Origin: JBKCUI01 sp052161605
Lineage (GTDB): Bacteria > Planctomycetota > Planctomycetia > Pirellulales > Pirellulaceae
NCBI GenBank assembly: GCA_052161605.1
Contig: CP197409.1
Direction: 5' to 3' (one strand)
Length of the DNA stretch: 64,000 nucleotides
The notes beneath the pieces are model-generated. The model worked only from the letters and a program-made list of their open reading frames with translations. It ran no database searches and was not told the DNA's origin. This document shows, in pieces, positions 9,501 to 18,133 of the stretch; within the stretch, counting starts at the first letter, position 1; every line of letters starts with the position of its first letter. The position numbers were made by a program, and so were the translations under genes.

Positions 9501-9799
9501 CCATAGGCGAACTCGACGTAAACGACGGAGATGCCGACACCTGATGAGCTACGGACCGCTTCAACCCCATTGGCACCATTCATGGTGGTTTCAATTGGGA
9601 AAGTAATCAGCGATTCAACTTCCTCAGGAGCCATCCCCAGCGCTTCGGTCATGATGACAACGCGAGGACGATTGAGGTCAGGAAATACATCAATCGGCAT
9701 GCGCATGGTTTGCCATGCGCCAAACGCTACTAGGAATATTGATACAGCGATGACCAGTAAGCGCTGCTGGAGCGCGAACCGAATAACGGCATTTAACAT
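6590..9799 (-). CDS. CusA/CzcA-like heavy-metal RND efflux pump
   Basis: A 1069-residue inner-membrane pump, full length for the heavy-metal RND family. It has the first membrane helix at 13-30, a large periplasmic loop, a helix bundle from about 345 on, a second periplasmic loop (about 560-870) and a final helix bundle. The proton-relay helix carries GELVDDAIVDVENIFRRLKE, and RMQMVQDRLPKG is the typical porter-domain segment. It would use the proton gradient to drive metal out through the adaptor at 9817-11358 and an outer channel. The gap to the adaptor gene is 17 bases. Confidence 0.93.
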   Translation of the reverse strand: MLNAVIRFALQQRLLVIAVSIFLVAFGAWQTMRMPIDVFPDLNRPRVVIMTEALGMAPEEVESLITFPIETTMNGANGVEAVRSSSGVGISVVYVEFAYGTDIYTDRQIVAERMQMVQDRLPKGIQPQLAPISSIMGQILMLGMWSDDGKVNPMELRTAADWVVRQRILTIPGVSQVFTMGGERKQFQVLVDPDAMTRFGVTLEQVEQAVTKSNVNGTGGYLDRQGPSELLVRSLGRISSITDLETLPVTIRDGRPVLLSQVAQVHEGAQIKRGDSSAFVRRDSIDGKPNTDFSGGPAVVLTVNKQPGADTRRVTDDVLRAIEEIRPSLPAGVRIEPTYSQKSFIERAIKNVEEALRDGVILVVIILFLFLMNIRTTFITLTAIPLSLFMTAIVFAVFGLSINTMTLGGIAVAMGELVDDAIVDVENIFRRLKENRLAGNKVNPLLVVFRASAEVRRSIVFSTMIVILVFLPLFALSGMEGKLFAPLGVAYIVSILSSLIVSLTVTPVLSYWLLGFSKSKEHESDGFVLRGFKWLGERIIRFSLAFPYFNLGATLLLVAIAGLFLSRLERDFLPPFNEGTIQLNVVLPPGTSLAASNDISRTVEKSLKEIDDVQRFVRRTGRAELDEHAEGVNMSEFLIELDPASPRSREEQLNEIRTAMENIPGIVTAVEQPIAHLISHMLSGVKAQVGIKIYGDDLDLLRQKAEAVKAEMQTVAGVTDLLIEPQVIIPQLRIEMDRAALTQYGLSAEEVNNYVQTAMNGAVVSEVIDGMRTFDLVVRMKDEYREDIGGLKRLAIHLPEGGTVPLGSIAKIYESGGPNAVNRENVRRRVVIQCNVQDRGVVDVVKDIQKAIQPIIASLPPGYYPTYEGQFQSQQSASRMIAILFTIALLGVFLVLYTLFRSINLALQVMAALPMAFIGSVAALVGTGQTVTIAAMVGFISLAGIASRNGVLLLQHYLHLVEFEGESFTKSMIVRAGLERLAPVLMTALTAGIALVPLVLAAGEAGKEILYPVATVILGGVVSSTMLDFFVHPALFWLFGMRSAERVVQGSKQRIELNEESEADTNHAS

Positions 9800-9816
9800 G
9801 TGCGGGTGCTCCGTGC

Positions 9817-11358
9817 TTAGTGGTTGTGGCCTGCATGCGGGTCTGCACCAGCACCGGATTTGTTCTTGATAGCCATCTGCATTTGGTGAGCAGACCGCAG
9901 GGCGACAACATCGCCAGGAAAGATTGCCCCATCGTTTTCAATGACGACGTAGCGTTGATCGCGGTGTTTCACATGCACGGCGACGCGGTCAAAGTGATCG
10001 CCGTTCTGCTGAAATACAAACCAGTCGGCTCCATCCTTGACCGCCGCATCGACCGGTAAAACAATCTCGTTCTCCCAGGCTTCGACGGGCACTCGCAATT
10101 CGAGCCTTTGTCCAACGCGATACTTCCACGTAACAAAACGTTGCCCTTCTGCGGTCTTTTCATCGCGAAGGATGGAGTTGGGGAGATTGACAAAGAACGA
10201 CAGCGTTCGTGATTGCGGGTCAACAGCGCTGGCAACGAAAACCACCTTCAATTCCGGCACTGTTTCTTGGCCTGCCACGGCGGGCACAATTGCTTCGATG
10301 GGCCAACCATTTGCGGCCACCGCTGCAATCGCGGGTGCATCTTGCTCGAACGCTTTGCCTTCGATGTAGAGAGTCGAGTAATCGGATAGTGTGCAGAGCA
10401 TTTGGCCGGCTTGTACGCCTTGGCCCTTCGCTGCACTTAATTGATCAATGGTCATTGGAATGGGTTGTTCGACAGGAACGCCGTTCTGTTGCACCATCCC
10501 ATTGAAGGAAACAGGCCCACTGAAAGAAGCCGCCCTGAAACGCCTGTCGCTCAATCGCAAATCGTTCTCGTCATGCGAGTGGGTTTCAATTCCCGGGGCA
10601 ACAATCGTTAAGTCGCGAAGCAAGCGTCGTTCGCTAATGATCGTGTCAATTTGATCGTCGCTGAGTCCATGAAGTTTAAGAGCAGCACGTTGAGATGCGA
10701 TGGAACTTTCCAGCTTCTGCAACGCGTATTGACGCTCCAACAGAAGCTTACTGGCCACGGCCCCAGACCGAGTTACCTCTTCAAGCCTCGCGACTTCCCG
10801 CTGCTCAATTTCCCGATCTGATAGATTCTTAAGCAATTGGGTTTGCGTATCGACTAGATCCTCATAGGTCAGTCGAACTTCAAAGAGTAAGTCCCCTTGG
10901 ACCACAGCCTCCCCGCTGACCGCGTGAACATGCTGAACAATACCAATCATTGGCGAAGACACCTGGATATTGGTCCTACCGGGCTTCGCAACAATGATCG
11001 ATGGAATGGTTACTGTGCGATAAAAATTCGACAGCTTGATGGGCTGAAGGAAGTCGGCCGTTAGCCCAAGATTTTTGAGCGATTGGGGTGATAACTCAAG
11101 CGACGCCATCTCGTCGTGCCCAGCATGATCGTGTCCATCGTCTTCCTGAGCGTGGTCATCCTCGCCATGGGCATCTGCGGCTTCGCTATTTGCGCTACTA
11201 GACGCTTCACGCCTCGCAGCAACCGTGCTTCCAATCCAACCATCCAGCATCGGCCACCAGGTCGGATATGTGAAAGCGCCAGCAGCAAGCATCAGCAATC
11301 CGAAGGTCCATCGTGACCATGGACTACCCAAGACATCTCTAAATGATACTTTCTTCAT
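9817..11358 (-). CDS. CusB/CzcB-like RND efflux periplasmic adaptor, His-rich N-terminus
   Basis: A 513-residue membrane-fusion protein from the ATG at 11358. It has a membrane anchor near residues 16-32, then an acidic His-rich segment (HGEDDHAQEDDGHDHAGHDE), lipoyl-like halves around GIVQHVHAVSGEAVVQGDLL, and a helical hairpin around residues 200-260. A C-terminal beta domain follows, ending in HAGHNH. The His-rich ends are typical of metal-RND adaptors and could pass metal to the pump. A longer open frame to 11475 lacks a good signal or anchor at its start. It is the gene immediately upstream of the pump. Confidence 0.9.
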   Translation of the reverse strand: MKKVSFRDVLGSPWSRWTFGLLMLAAGAFTYPTWWPMLDGWIGSTVAARREASSSANSEAADAHGEDDHAQEDDGHDHAGHDEMASLELSPQSLKNLGLTADFLQPIKLSNFYRTVTIPSIIVAKPGRTNIQVSSPMIGIVQHVHAVSGEAVVQGDLLFEVRLTYEDLVDTQTQLLKNLSDREIEQREVARLEEVTRSGAVASKLLLERQYALQKLESSIASQRAALKLHGLSDDQIDTIISERRLLRDLTIVAPGIETHSHDENDLRLSDRRFRAASFSGPVSFNGMVQQNGVPVEQPIPMTIDQLSAAKGQGVQAGQMLCTLSDYSTLYIEGKAFEQDAPAIAAVAANGWPIEAIVPAVAGQETVPELKVVFVASAVDPQSRTLSFFVNLPNSILRDEKTAEGQRFVTWKYRVGQRLELRVPVEAWENEIVLPVDAAVKDGADWFVFQQNGDHFDRVAVHVKHRDQRYVVIENDGAIFPGDVVALRSAHQMQMAIKNKSGAGADPHAGHNH

Positions 11359-11614
11359 GACATACTCGAGTGACTCGAACTCCGTTATTGATTGAATGTG
11401 AGCGCGCAGTGATCCATGCGCGCCAAACCGGGCACACGAGCGCACGACCAAAGGGTGACTTACGTGAGGACCCAAGGCCGCTGCGAATCTAATATGGAGA
11501 CGCGCAAGTCCATGAAGTTGGATGCAGAATGGTTGATCTGCGCCGAACTAAGGATGAGCGTGAAAGAAAGCAATCCCGTTACTCAAGTGACTGAGTGGGG
11601 ACGCGCAGAGGCTA

Positions 11615-12133
11615 TCAGATGAGCCAAACTTGCAAAATCGCTCGATTGCATGACGATCGTGGAAATCGATCGCGGTAGGGATCTCGGCTGGTATGGCATT
11701 GACGATTAAGAGACTTGAATCCCTCAAGACTTCCGCACCACAGTACCAAACCATCACTTACGGCGTTCAGTGAGCCGCCAGCCTCTTGGCTTACTCCAAA
11801 GACACAATTTGAATCGTCGCAATGACGATGGTGTCCATGATTGACCGGTTGGGACTCAGAACATGAAGCAAACGAATCAGTGCCATCGTGAGCGGTTTTG
11901 TCACCCTCGAGCTCATCGTGACCGCCGTGATGCTCGTGCCCACCTTCACAATCGCCGTGCGCCACACTATCGCAGCATGCGTTTGCTAGCGTTCCAGTTT
12001 GTTCACGCATACAGTCCCCGTGTGACAAACAACATCCCAGCACTGCGTGAGCAGTGAAGGTGACGAGCGTCAAAATACGGAGGGCTGAAAGCATGAAAGC
12101 CTGGAATTTCAGGGCGAAGTGTGAGTTTTTCAT
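11615..12133 (-). CDS. Small exported Cys/His-rich protein, metal cluster paralogue B
   Basis: A 172-residue protein with a hydrophobic N-terminal segment (about residues 14-33, a signal peptide ending near VLGCC). A middle rich in His, Cys and acidic residues follows (HEHHGGHDE, GHHRHCDDSNC). The Arg-rich C-terminal tail ends in LQVWLI, echoing the SWLI end of the protein at 4799-5194. A start at residue 14 is also possible. It sits between the channel and adaptor genes. Family unknown; metal binding is an inference. Confidence 0.65.
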   Translation of the reverse strand: MKNSHFALKFQAFMLSALRILTLVTFTAHAVLGCCLSHGDCMREQTGTLANACCDSVAHGDCEGGHEHHGGHDELEGDKTAHDGTDSFASCSESQPVNHGHHRHCDDSNCVFGVSQEAGGSLNAVSDGLVLWCGSLEGFKSLNRQCHTSRDPYRDRFPRSSCNRAILQVWLI

Positions 12134-12222
12134 TTCTGGCGAATCGTCTTATTGTACGGGGGTAGTCGCTTTGCAGCTAGTTCGATCTCCGAAGTTTCAG
12201 TCATTCGATCGGTATTTAACGA

Positions 12223-13770
12223 CTATTGCTGGTCTAGGCTCAACGCTCGAAGGGAGTCATCCCCGCTGTTGTTGATCACGGAGTTCAGCGCCCCACTCAA
12301 CATGTAACCATCGATCTGAGCCTGAGCGGTTGCCAACTGTGCGCGTGCAGCGATAAATGCGAGGTTCGTATCGAAGTAGGTGCGACGAGTGACCAGAAGT
12401 TGGATGAAATCTTGTTCGCCGGCTTGGTACGCCTCCTCTGCGAGATTCAGTGTCTCCTGTGCGGCGGGCAGCAATTCCGAGGTGTACATTTTCACCGCTT
12501 CCTCGGCGCGACCGTACTCACCCGAAGCGACCGCCAAACGAGCTCGAATGGCATGGTCGATGCGCTGTGCTTCCTGAACGGCGCGGCAATACTCGGCTCG
12601 AGCGGCTGCGATGTTGCCCTGATTCTTGTTAAAGACCGGGATTGGAGCTCCTACTTGGATGTTCATCATTCCCGAATCGGTACTGTTGTCGACTCCGGCC
12701 CCAAGCTGGACTGCGAGATTAGGAAGTGTCTGAGACTCGTGTCTTCGAACAGCGGCACTCGCTTGGCGGATGCGTGCTTGAGCGGCGGCATACTCAGGGC
12801 TCATTGTGACCAAGCCTTCCTCGATAAATTTCCAATCTTGCGACACAGGTAGATCTGGTAGCTCTCCGGTAACGCTTTGAAGTTGCATGCTAGGTACACC
12901 TGCAATCGCTGCGATCTCTCGCAATCGTGCATCAAGAGTCACCGCAAGCTGTCTGCGATCGAGCTCGAGCTGCTTAAGCTGTACTTGCGTTTGCAGTAAA
13001 TCGATTCTCGATCCTTCTCCGGCCTTCATTCGCTTTTCAGCAGCTGTCACACCTTGCCGAAGCAGAATTGAAAATTGATCGATAGAAGCAAGTTGTTGTT
13101 GAATTCGGAGGCAGTCAAAAAATCCGGTTTTGATATCCGTAGCGACTCGCAGCTTTTGTGTTTCAAGCTCTTGGAGTTGTGCTCGAACGGCTTCGTTGAG
13201 GACAGCGCGATTAAGTTGTAACTTGTCTCCCGTGATGATCTGCTGCTCGACAAACAACAGGTGCTGGTCTGTGCCAGCATCGGCCAATTGTTGCCCTTGA
13301 TAGCCGACAAGCGGATTCGCGTAGAGTCCCACTTGCGTGCGATACCCGGCGGCGATCTGAGTGGTTGCGGCGAGTTCTTTGATGGCAGGGTTGTTTGCGA
13401 ACGCAAGCGAAAGGAGTTCCTCAAGCGTTGCACCATCGGCAATGGCTTCAGTTGAGTTGACAGGGTCAACCACGATCACGTCTACGGATGCAGGTTCGAC
13501 AACGCCAGAGGGCTGGTAATCTTGGTGTGCATAGGCCGCTTGTGACACCGTTTGGTCTCGAAGTGCCTGGTCGTGATTGGATTGCGAATTGGCATCAGTT
13601 GTGGCGCTAGTGATTGCACCACTTGGCGTATCGACCGAACTGTGCTGAAGACTCGATGGAGAAGAAATCGAAGTATTCTCACTTGATCGAATGTGCTGCT
13701 CCAGTCCGCTACAGCCAACGGACATACAAATTCCTGAGCACACAATCCATTGTTGTATATTGAATTTCAT
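12223..13770 (-). CDS. TolC-family outer-membrane efflux channel, predicted lipoprotein
   Basis: A 515-residue protein with a lipoprotein signal (IVCSGICMSVGC, Cys near residue 20), a Ser/Thr-rich linker to about residue 110, and two halves of the TolC fold. The second half has AYQAGEQDFIQLLVTRRTYF near the end of the second repeat, typical of the family. It would form the outer-membrane tunnel of the RND pump and is the first structural gene of that cluster. The adaptor and pump follow downstream. A terminal Ser/Asn/Asp-rich tail completes it. Confidence 0.88.
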   Translation of the reverse strand: MKFNIQQWIVCSGICMSVGCSGLEQHIRSSENTSISSPSSLQHSSVDTPSGAITSATTDANSQSNHDQALRDQTVSQAAYAHQDYQPSGVVEPASVDVIVVDPVNSTEAIADGATLEELLSLAFANNPAIKELAATTQIAAGYRTQVGLYANPLVGYQGQQLADAGTDQHLLFVEQQIITGDKLQLNRAVLNEAVRAQLQELETQKLRVATDIKTGFFDCLRIQQQLASIDQFSILLRQGVTAAEKRMKAGEGSRIDLLQTQVQLKQLELDRRQLAVTLDARLREIAAIAGVPSMQLQSVTGELPDLPVSQDWKFIEEGLVTMSPEYAAAQARIRQASAAVRRHESQTLPNLAVQLGAGVDNSTDSGMMNIQVGAPIPVFNKNQGNIAAARAEYCRAVQEAQRIDHAIRARLAVASGEYGRAEEAVKMYTSELLPAAQETLNLAEEAYQAGEQDFIQLLVTRRTYFDTNLAFIAARAQLATAQAQIDGYMLSGALNSVINNSGDDSLRALSLDQQ

Positions 13771-13893
13771 GGAAATCCCTCCCGAGGCGGATTTGATTTA
13801 GTGAGTGGTCGCTGGCGTTGGTGACAAACAATGTTGAACGCCAACATTGATCCGAGATAAAAAGAATGGGCAAAAGTTAGCGCCCGCTTCGGA

Positions 13894-14325
13894 TCAAATG
13901 CGCAGCACGTTTGGCAGAGAGGACGACCAGCTCGAAGTCATGACCTTTGGACATTGAACATCGCAAAGCGAACGCTGCCGATACTCAATTCCGAGCCACT
14001 TTGTGTTGACGGATGCGGTGTCAACTATGTGTCGCGACACGCTGGTGAGCAGAACATTAATGTCTAGCCCCCAAACGCAGCATGGGCAGTCCTTGTGTGA
14101 ATGTTGGTCGCCATCCGAGTGCTGGCAATGAGACTCAGAGCACGGGGAATCGCACGAGCCGTCATCATGAGAATGCCCCGAATGCGAGTCAATTTCAACA
14201 AATTCAAAGGCGTCATGCAGCAAGCAATGCGTGCAAACCAACGACGAAGGAGGGAGCAGGGTGGTCAGAAGTGCAGCCACAACCACGACGCATTGTGCCA
14301 ATCGTGCTAGTAGGATGCAAAACAT
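13894..14325 (-). CDS. Small exported Cys/His-rich protein, metal cluster paralogue C
   Basis: A 143-residue protein if started at the ATG at 14325 (MFCILLARLAQCVVVVAALL, a signal-like segment). A Cys/His-rich centre follows (CTHCLLHDAFE, CDSPCSESHCQHSDGDQHSH, CPCC), then an Arg/Ser-rich tail ending PNVLRI. It shares its layout with the proteins at 4799-5194 and 11615-12133. The frame is open to 14394, but the longer start hides the signal. It is probably the leftmost-transcribed member of the metal cluster. Function is inferred only. Confidence 0.6.
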   Translation of the reverse strand: MFCILLARLAQCVVVVAALLTTLLPPSSLVCTHCLLHDAFEFVEIDSHSGHSHDDGSCDSPCSESHCQHSDGDQHSHKDCPCCVWGLDINVLLTSVSRHIVDTASVNTKWLGIEYRQRSLCDVQCPKVMTSSWSSSLPNVLRI

Positions 14326-14733
14326 TGAAAGTTCCTGGCCAAGAAGCGATGGTAAGGCCAAATCGGCTGACCTATCAATCTTGCGATCGGACATCGGGGT
14401 AGCGCGGCTTTAGCGTAAAGACCGAATTCAGCGATTATGCGGATTCAGTCCGCTGCGGGCGTTCGTTCCCTTTCCGTTCATAATCGGAATTGGTGTTGCA
14501 CGCCCCATCGACCGCTGATAGCAATAAAGAGTGTTAACTCTCGGTTCGTACCTCTTCGTGAAGAAACAGACCGAACGGGCCTCGAACTTCGCAAGCTCGC
14601 TGGTCAATTCCGCATGTGCATCCAGCGTCGTCTTAGTAGGCGATGCCTGTATCGCGTCTGTTGCATCCACAAACTCAGGTACCATTTCGCGACGAACCTC
14701 GTATTTTTAAAGGATTTAACTTCGTGGTCATCA
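14326..14733. other. Intergenic stretch, no convincing gene
   Basis: About 400 bases between the metal cluster and the XRE regulator. A minus-strand frame at 14428-14685 (85 codons, MVPEFVDATDAIQ start) is open, but it has no family resemblance and only a weak start site. The opposite-strand frame at 14437-14892 overlaps the regulator and looks like a chance frame. I call nothing here. The sequence may contain the promoter of the metal cluster. Confidence 0.4.
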
Positions 14734-15126
14734 TCAAGTTTCATCCTCTGGCATTGCGGTATGGCTGTGTTTGGTCGGCCGAGTTTTCAAGCCACCATGC
14801 AATGCCATTTGTGTGAGCTCGCAAAATTTCTTCGCGTCGCATTGCGCGAGCAAACGAAACACCTCAGGTTGCTCTCGTATTCGTTCTGCTAGTGATTCCG
14901 GTATTCGACCGGCCAGTAGCAAAAGCTCGTCTTCATCTGATTCCAGAACCGTAGCCAAGCGATGGACCAGTGATTCTGAAGCGGTGCCGTCGAAATCTAG
15001 GCGACCGCGTTCGACTTTGCTCAGATACGAAAAGCCGACGCCGACTAACGGAGCCAGTTGGCGGAGGGAATAGCCTTTTGCTTTGCGGAGTTCACGAATT
15101 CGGTCGCCGAACTTGTCCATCTTCAA
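14734..15126 (-). CDS. XRE-family helix-turn-helix regulator
   Basis: A 130-residue protein with a Cro/C1-type helix-turn-helix at residues about 8-65 (RIRELRKAKGYSLRQLAPLV, then SYLSKVERG). A helical C-terminal part contains LLLLAGRIPESLAERI. The stop lies 50 bases from the intergenic stretch, and the start faces the methyltransferase operon across about 110 bases. Divergent placement upstream of a restriction-like operon is how controller proteins are often arranged, so it may time expression of that operon. An internal start two codons in (15120) is equally possible. Confidence 0.85.
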   Translation of the reverse strand: MKMDKFGDRIRELRKAKGYSLRQLAPLVGVGFSYLSKVERGRLDFDGTASESLVHRLATVLESDEDELLLLAGRIPESLAERIREQPEVFRLLAQCDAKKFCELTQMALHGGLKTRPTKHSHTAMPEDET

Positions 15127-15238
15127 TCCCTGCTTGTTCCAGTGAGGCTAGCATTGTAGGATTGTAGCAGCTTGCAGGCAACATGTGGCCATGCCAGGAG
15201 GACATTTCTCACAGTCACCCAATTGATGGAGCGAACGG

Positions 15239-18133
15239 TTGAACGCGGTCGAGATCGAAGAAGCAGTCAGTAAGCTGGTCGAAGAGTCGTTTAACGCGGC
15301 TGAGTTCGCGTACGCATTCTTGGAGGCGTTCGGCAACAAGACTGCGACTCTTCAGCGGCTGCGCAGCGTCGGCAAGAATTCGACGAACAAGACGGATGTG
15401 GCGGGCGAAGGAATTCAAGCCGTACTTCAGCGGAACAACATTCACATTGCCACGCTAGATCCATCTTCGTCTCCCCTCGCCCCTGAGGAACGAAGGGGAG
15501 AGGGGTCGGGGGTGAGGGGCAATTCAGACGCAGTTGCAGGCCTTCTGAAACGCCTCGTGGATAGTCCTGCATCAAGCAAACACAAAGCGAAGTTCGCGCT
15601 GGCAACGGATGGCAACACGGTTCACGCGGAGTGCCTAAATTCGGAAGAGCCGCCGTTGGTGTGCGAGTTCAAGGAACTGGCTGACCACTTTGGTTACTTC
15701 CTGGAGCTTGCTGGGATCTCGACCGTTCGGCAGATCCGTGAGAATGCCTTCGATATCAAGGCGACTGGGCGACTGAATCGCTTGTACGTCGAATTGCTGC
15801 GCAGCAATCCGGACTGGGACGGGGACGAGCGGCGGGAAGAGCTCAACCATTTCTTCGCGAGATTGATCTTCTGCTTCTTCGCGGAAGATACGGGGATCTT
15901 CAACGGTAACGCGCTCTTCACCGAGACTGTTCGTCAGATGAGCGATCCGAGCGGCGAGAACACGGACTTTGTTCTTTCCGAGATCTTCCGCGCTATGGAT
16001 GTGCCAATGAAGGCACGCGACGCGGCCAAGCTACGTCCATGGGCGGGCCAGTTCCCGTATGTCAACGGAGGATTGTTTGGAAATGCAAACAAAGAATCTG
16101 GCTCCCCTCGTCCCGCTTCGGGGAGAGGGGCTGGGGGTGAGGGGCGAGGCACGGTTCCAAAGTTCACGCAGATCGCACGGTCTTACCTGTTGCACATTGG
16201 CTCGCTCGATTGGACACAGATCAATCCCGACATCTTCGGTTCGATGATCCAGGCTGTTGCTGACGACGAGGAGCGTGGCGCATTGGGCATGCACTACACG
16301 AGTGTGCCGAACATTTTAAAGGTGCTGAATCCGCTGTTCCTTGATGACTTGCATGCGCAGTTAAGGGAGGCAGGCACGAATCCGCGTAAGCTGCTCAATC
16401 TTCGCAAGCGATTGGCTCGCATTCGCGTCTTCGATCCGGCTTGCGGTAGCGGCAACTTCTTGGTCATCGCGTACAAAGAGATGCGCAAGATTGAAGCCGA
16501 GATCAATATTCTGCGTGGCGAGCCGGATCGTCCCTCGGAGATTCCGCTCACCAACTTTCGCGGAATCGAGCTGCGACACTTCGCAGTTGAAATTGCTCGC
16601 TTGGCACTGATCATCGCCGAGTACCAATGCGACGAACTGTATCGAGGTCAACGCCTAGCGCTTGCAGAATTCCTACCGCTCAACAAAGAGAACTGGATCA
16701 CCCACGGTAATGCACTCCGTTTGGATTGGTTGAAGGTTTGTCCGCCGACAGGAACAGGCGGCGTCAAGCTAGTTGAGGATGACTTGTTTCAGACGCCGCT
16801 CGACCAAATCGAAATCGATTTTCAAAACGAAGGGGGAGAAATTTACATATGTGGCAATCCACCATATAAGGGCAGGAATAAGAAAGGAGATAACGAGAAA
16901 GAGGAGACAAAAGACGTCTTCTCAGGGTGCGCTGGCACTTACGCAGCTCTAGATTATGTTGCCAACTGGATCTTTAAAGCAAGTCAGTATTGCCGAGTGA
17001 CAAAAGCTAGTGCCGGGCTTGTAGCGACAAACTCTGTTTGCCAGGGCGAGCAAGTCGCACTTCTTTGGCCATTAGTATTCAAGCAAGGCATAGTTATCTC
17101 ATATGCCCACACGTCGTTTCAATGGTCTAATCTAGCAAGTGACAAGGCTGGCGTTACCGTAGTTATCATAGGTCTTGCGTTGAACGGAAGTTTTGATCGC
17201 ATTCTATTTGCGGATGACGGCATGAGATCCGTCTCTTCCATTGGGCCTTATCTGGTCCCAAATGCAGATGTAATAGTTGAAAAATCACCACGTCCGATTG
17301 CTTCTATAGGACGGATGCACCTCGGAAATATGCCGAAGGATGGTGGCAATCTGATAATGAGCCGAGACGCAGCTGAAACACTTTCAAAGGAACACCATGT
17401 AAGCCGGCGTTACTTGCGAAAGTTTTTTGGATCACACGAACTTATTCACTCTCATCCGCGGGCCTGTCTTTGGATTGACGATAGTGAACTGAACGAAGCA
17501 AAGCAGAATCCAGCGATCATGGTCATACTAGATCGCGTGGCCCGCTTTCGGTCGAGCAGTACGGCAGCATCGACTCGGCAGCATGCCAAAACCCCGCATC
17601 GGTTTGTGCAGATGCCGGCCGCCAAAGGCGAGCGAACGATCGTTATACCTCGCGTCTCTTCGCACAACAGACGTTATTTGCCGGTTGATTATCTCGAATC
17701 CGGTCCGGTCATCGGCGACAAATGTTACGCGATGTACGATGAACCCCTTTGGAATTTCGCTTTAGTTGCATCTTCGATGCACCTTGTTTGGATCGCAACG
17801 GTATGTTCCCGACTGCGAACTGACTTCTCGTATGGAAATAAGTTAGGCTGGAACACTTTTCCGGTACCTGAATTAACCGACGAGGACAAGTCAGCCCTCA
17901 ATCGCTCAGCTGAAGATATTCTCCTAGTTCGTGAGACCCATTGGCCACTAACGATCGCCGACCTTTACGCCCCGGATGCGATGCCGGACGATCTTCGATC
18001 CGCTCACGATCAAAATGATGAAACGCTCGAGCGCATCTACATCGGCCGCCGATTCAAAAATGACACCGAACGGCTTGAAACGCTCTTCCAGCTCTACACG
18101 GAAATGACCGGAAAGGAGAAAGGCAAGAAATGA
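15239..18133 (+). CDS. MmeI-like class I SAM-dependent DNA methyltransferase without visible nuclease motif
   Basis: A 964-residue protein starting at TTG with a GGAG ribosome site seven bases upstream; a stop just before it in frame leaves no earlier start. SAM motif I is DPACGSGNF at about residue 399 and catalytic motif IV is NPPY at 540, the order of an N6-adenine methylase of the MmeI/type IIL family. The segments GALGMHYTS, NSVCQGEQVALLWPL and KTPHRFVQMP match that family, and the region after about 620 would read the target. The N-terminal 135 residues lack the D-x9-E-x-K nuclease motif of MmeI. Two GC-rich repeat inserts lie at residues 78-95 and 288-303. It overlaps the next gene by four bases. 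Confidence 0.88.
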   Translation: MNAVEIEEAVSKLVEESFNAAEFAYAFLEAFGNKTATLQRLRSVGKNSTNKTDVAGEGIQAVLQRNNIHIATLDPSSSPLAPEERRGEGSGVRGNSDAVAGLLKRLVDSPASSKHKAKFALATDGNTVHAECLNSEEPPLVCEFKELADHFGYFLELAGISTVRQIRENAFDIKATGRLNRLYVELLRSNPDWDGDERREELNHFFARLIFCFFAEDTGIFNGNALFTETVRQMSDPSGENTDFVLSEIFRAMDVPMKARDAAKLRPWAGQFPYVNGGLFGNANKESGSPRPASGRGAGGEGRGTVPKFTQIARSYLLHIGSLDWTQINPDIFGSMIQAVADDEERGALGMHYTSVPNILKVLNPLFLDDLHAQLREAGTNPRKLLNLRKRLARIRVFDPACGSGNFLVIAYKEMRKIEAEINILRGEPDRPSEIPLTNFRGIELRHFAVEIARLALIIAEYQCDELYRGQRLALAEFLPLNKENWITHGNALRLDWLKVCPPTGTGGVKLVEDDLFQTPLDQIEIDFQNEGGEIYICGNPPYKGRNKKGDNEKEETKDVFSGCAGTYAALDYVANWIFKASQYCRVTKASAGLVATNSVCQGEQVALLWPLVFKQGIVISYAHTSFQWSNLASDKAGVTVVIIGLALNGSFDRILFADDGMRSVSSIGPYLVPNADVIVEKSPRPIASIGRMHLGNMPKDGGNLIMSRDAAETLSKEHHVSRRYLRKFFGSHELIHSHPRACLWIDDSELNEAKQNPAIMVILDRVARFRSSSTAASTRQHAKTPHRFVQMPAAKGERTIVIPRVSSHNRRYLPVDYLESGPVIGDKCYAMYDEPLWNFALVASSMHLVWIATVCSRLRTDFSYGNKLGWNTFPVPELTDEDKSALNRSAEDILLVRETHWPLTIADLYAPDAMPDDLRSAHDQNDETLERIYIGRRFKNDTERLETLFQLYTEMTGKEKGKK
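15471..15520 (+). repeat. GC-rich palindromic repeat inside the methyltransferase gene, copy 1
   Basis: A 50-base element beginning CTCCCCTCGCCCC and ending GGGGGTGAGGGGC. Its inverted halves (CCCCTCGCCCC against GGGGTGAGGGG, plus an internal GGGGAGAGGGG) could fold into a hairpin. It reads in frame as SPLAPEERRGEGSGVRG. It matches the element at 16102-16145 except for a short variable centre. Repeats of this look are usually intergenic. Confidence 0.8.
16102..16145 (+). repeat. GC-rich palindromic repeat inside the methyltransferase gene, copy 2
   Basis: A 44-base copy of the element at 15471-15520, sharing CTCCCCTCG at the left and GGGGAGAGGGG plus GGGGGTGAGGGGC at the right. It is read in a different frame from copy 1, giving SPRPASGRGAGGEGRG, and also stays open. 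It lies between the conserved blocks VNGGLFGN and FTQIARSYLLHIGSLDW. Confidence 0.8.

Noticed and set aside
14437..14892. 151-codon plus frame overlapping the XRE regulator
   Set aside because: Runs antisense through the regulator's coding region and has no family pattern.
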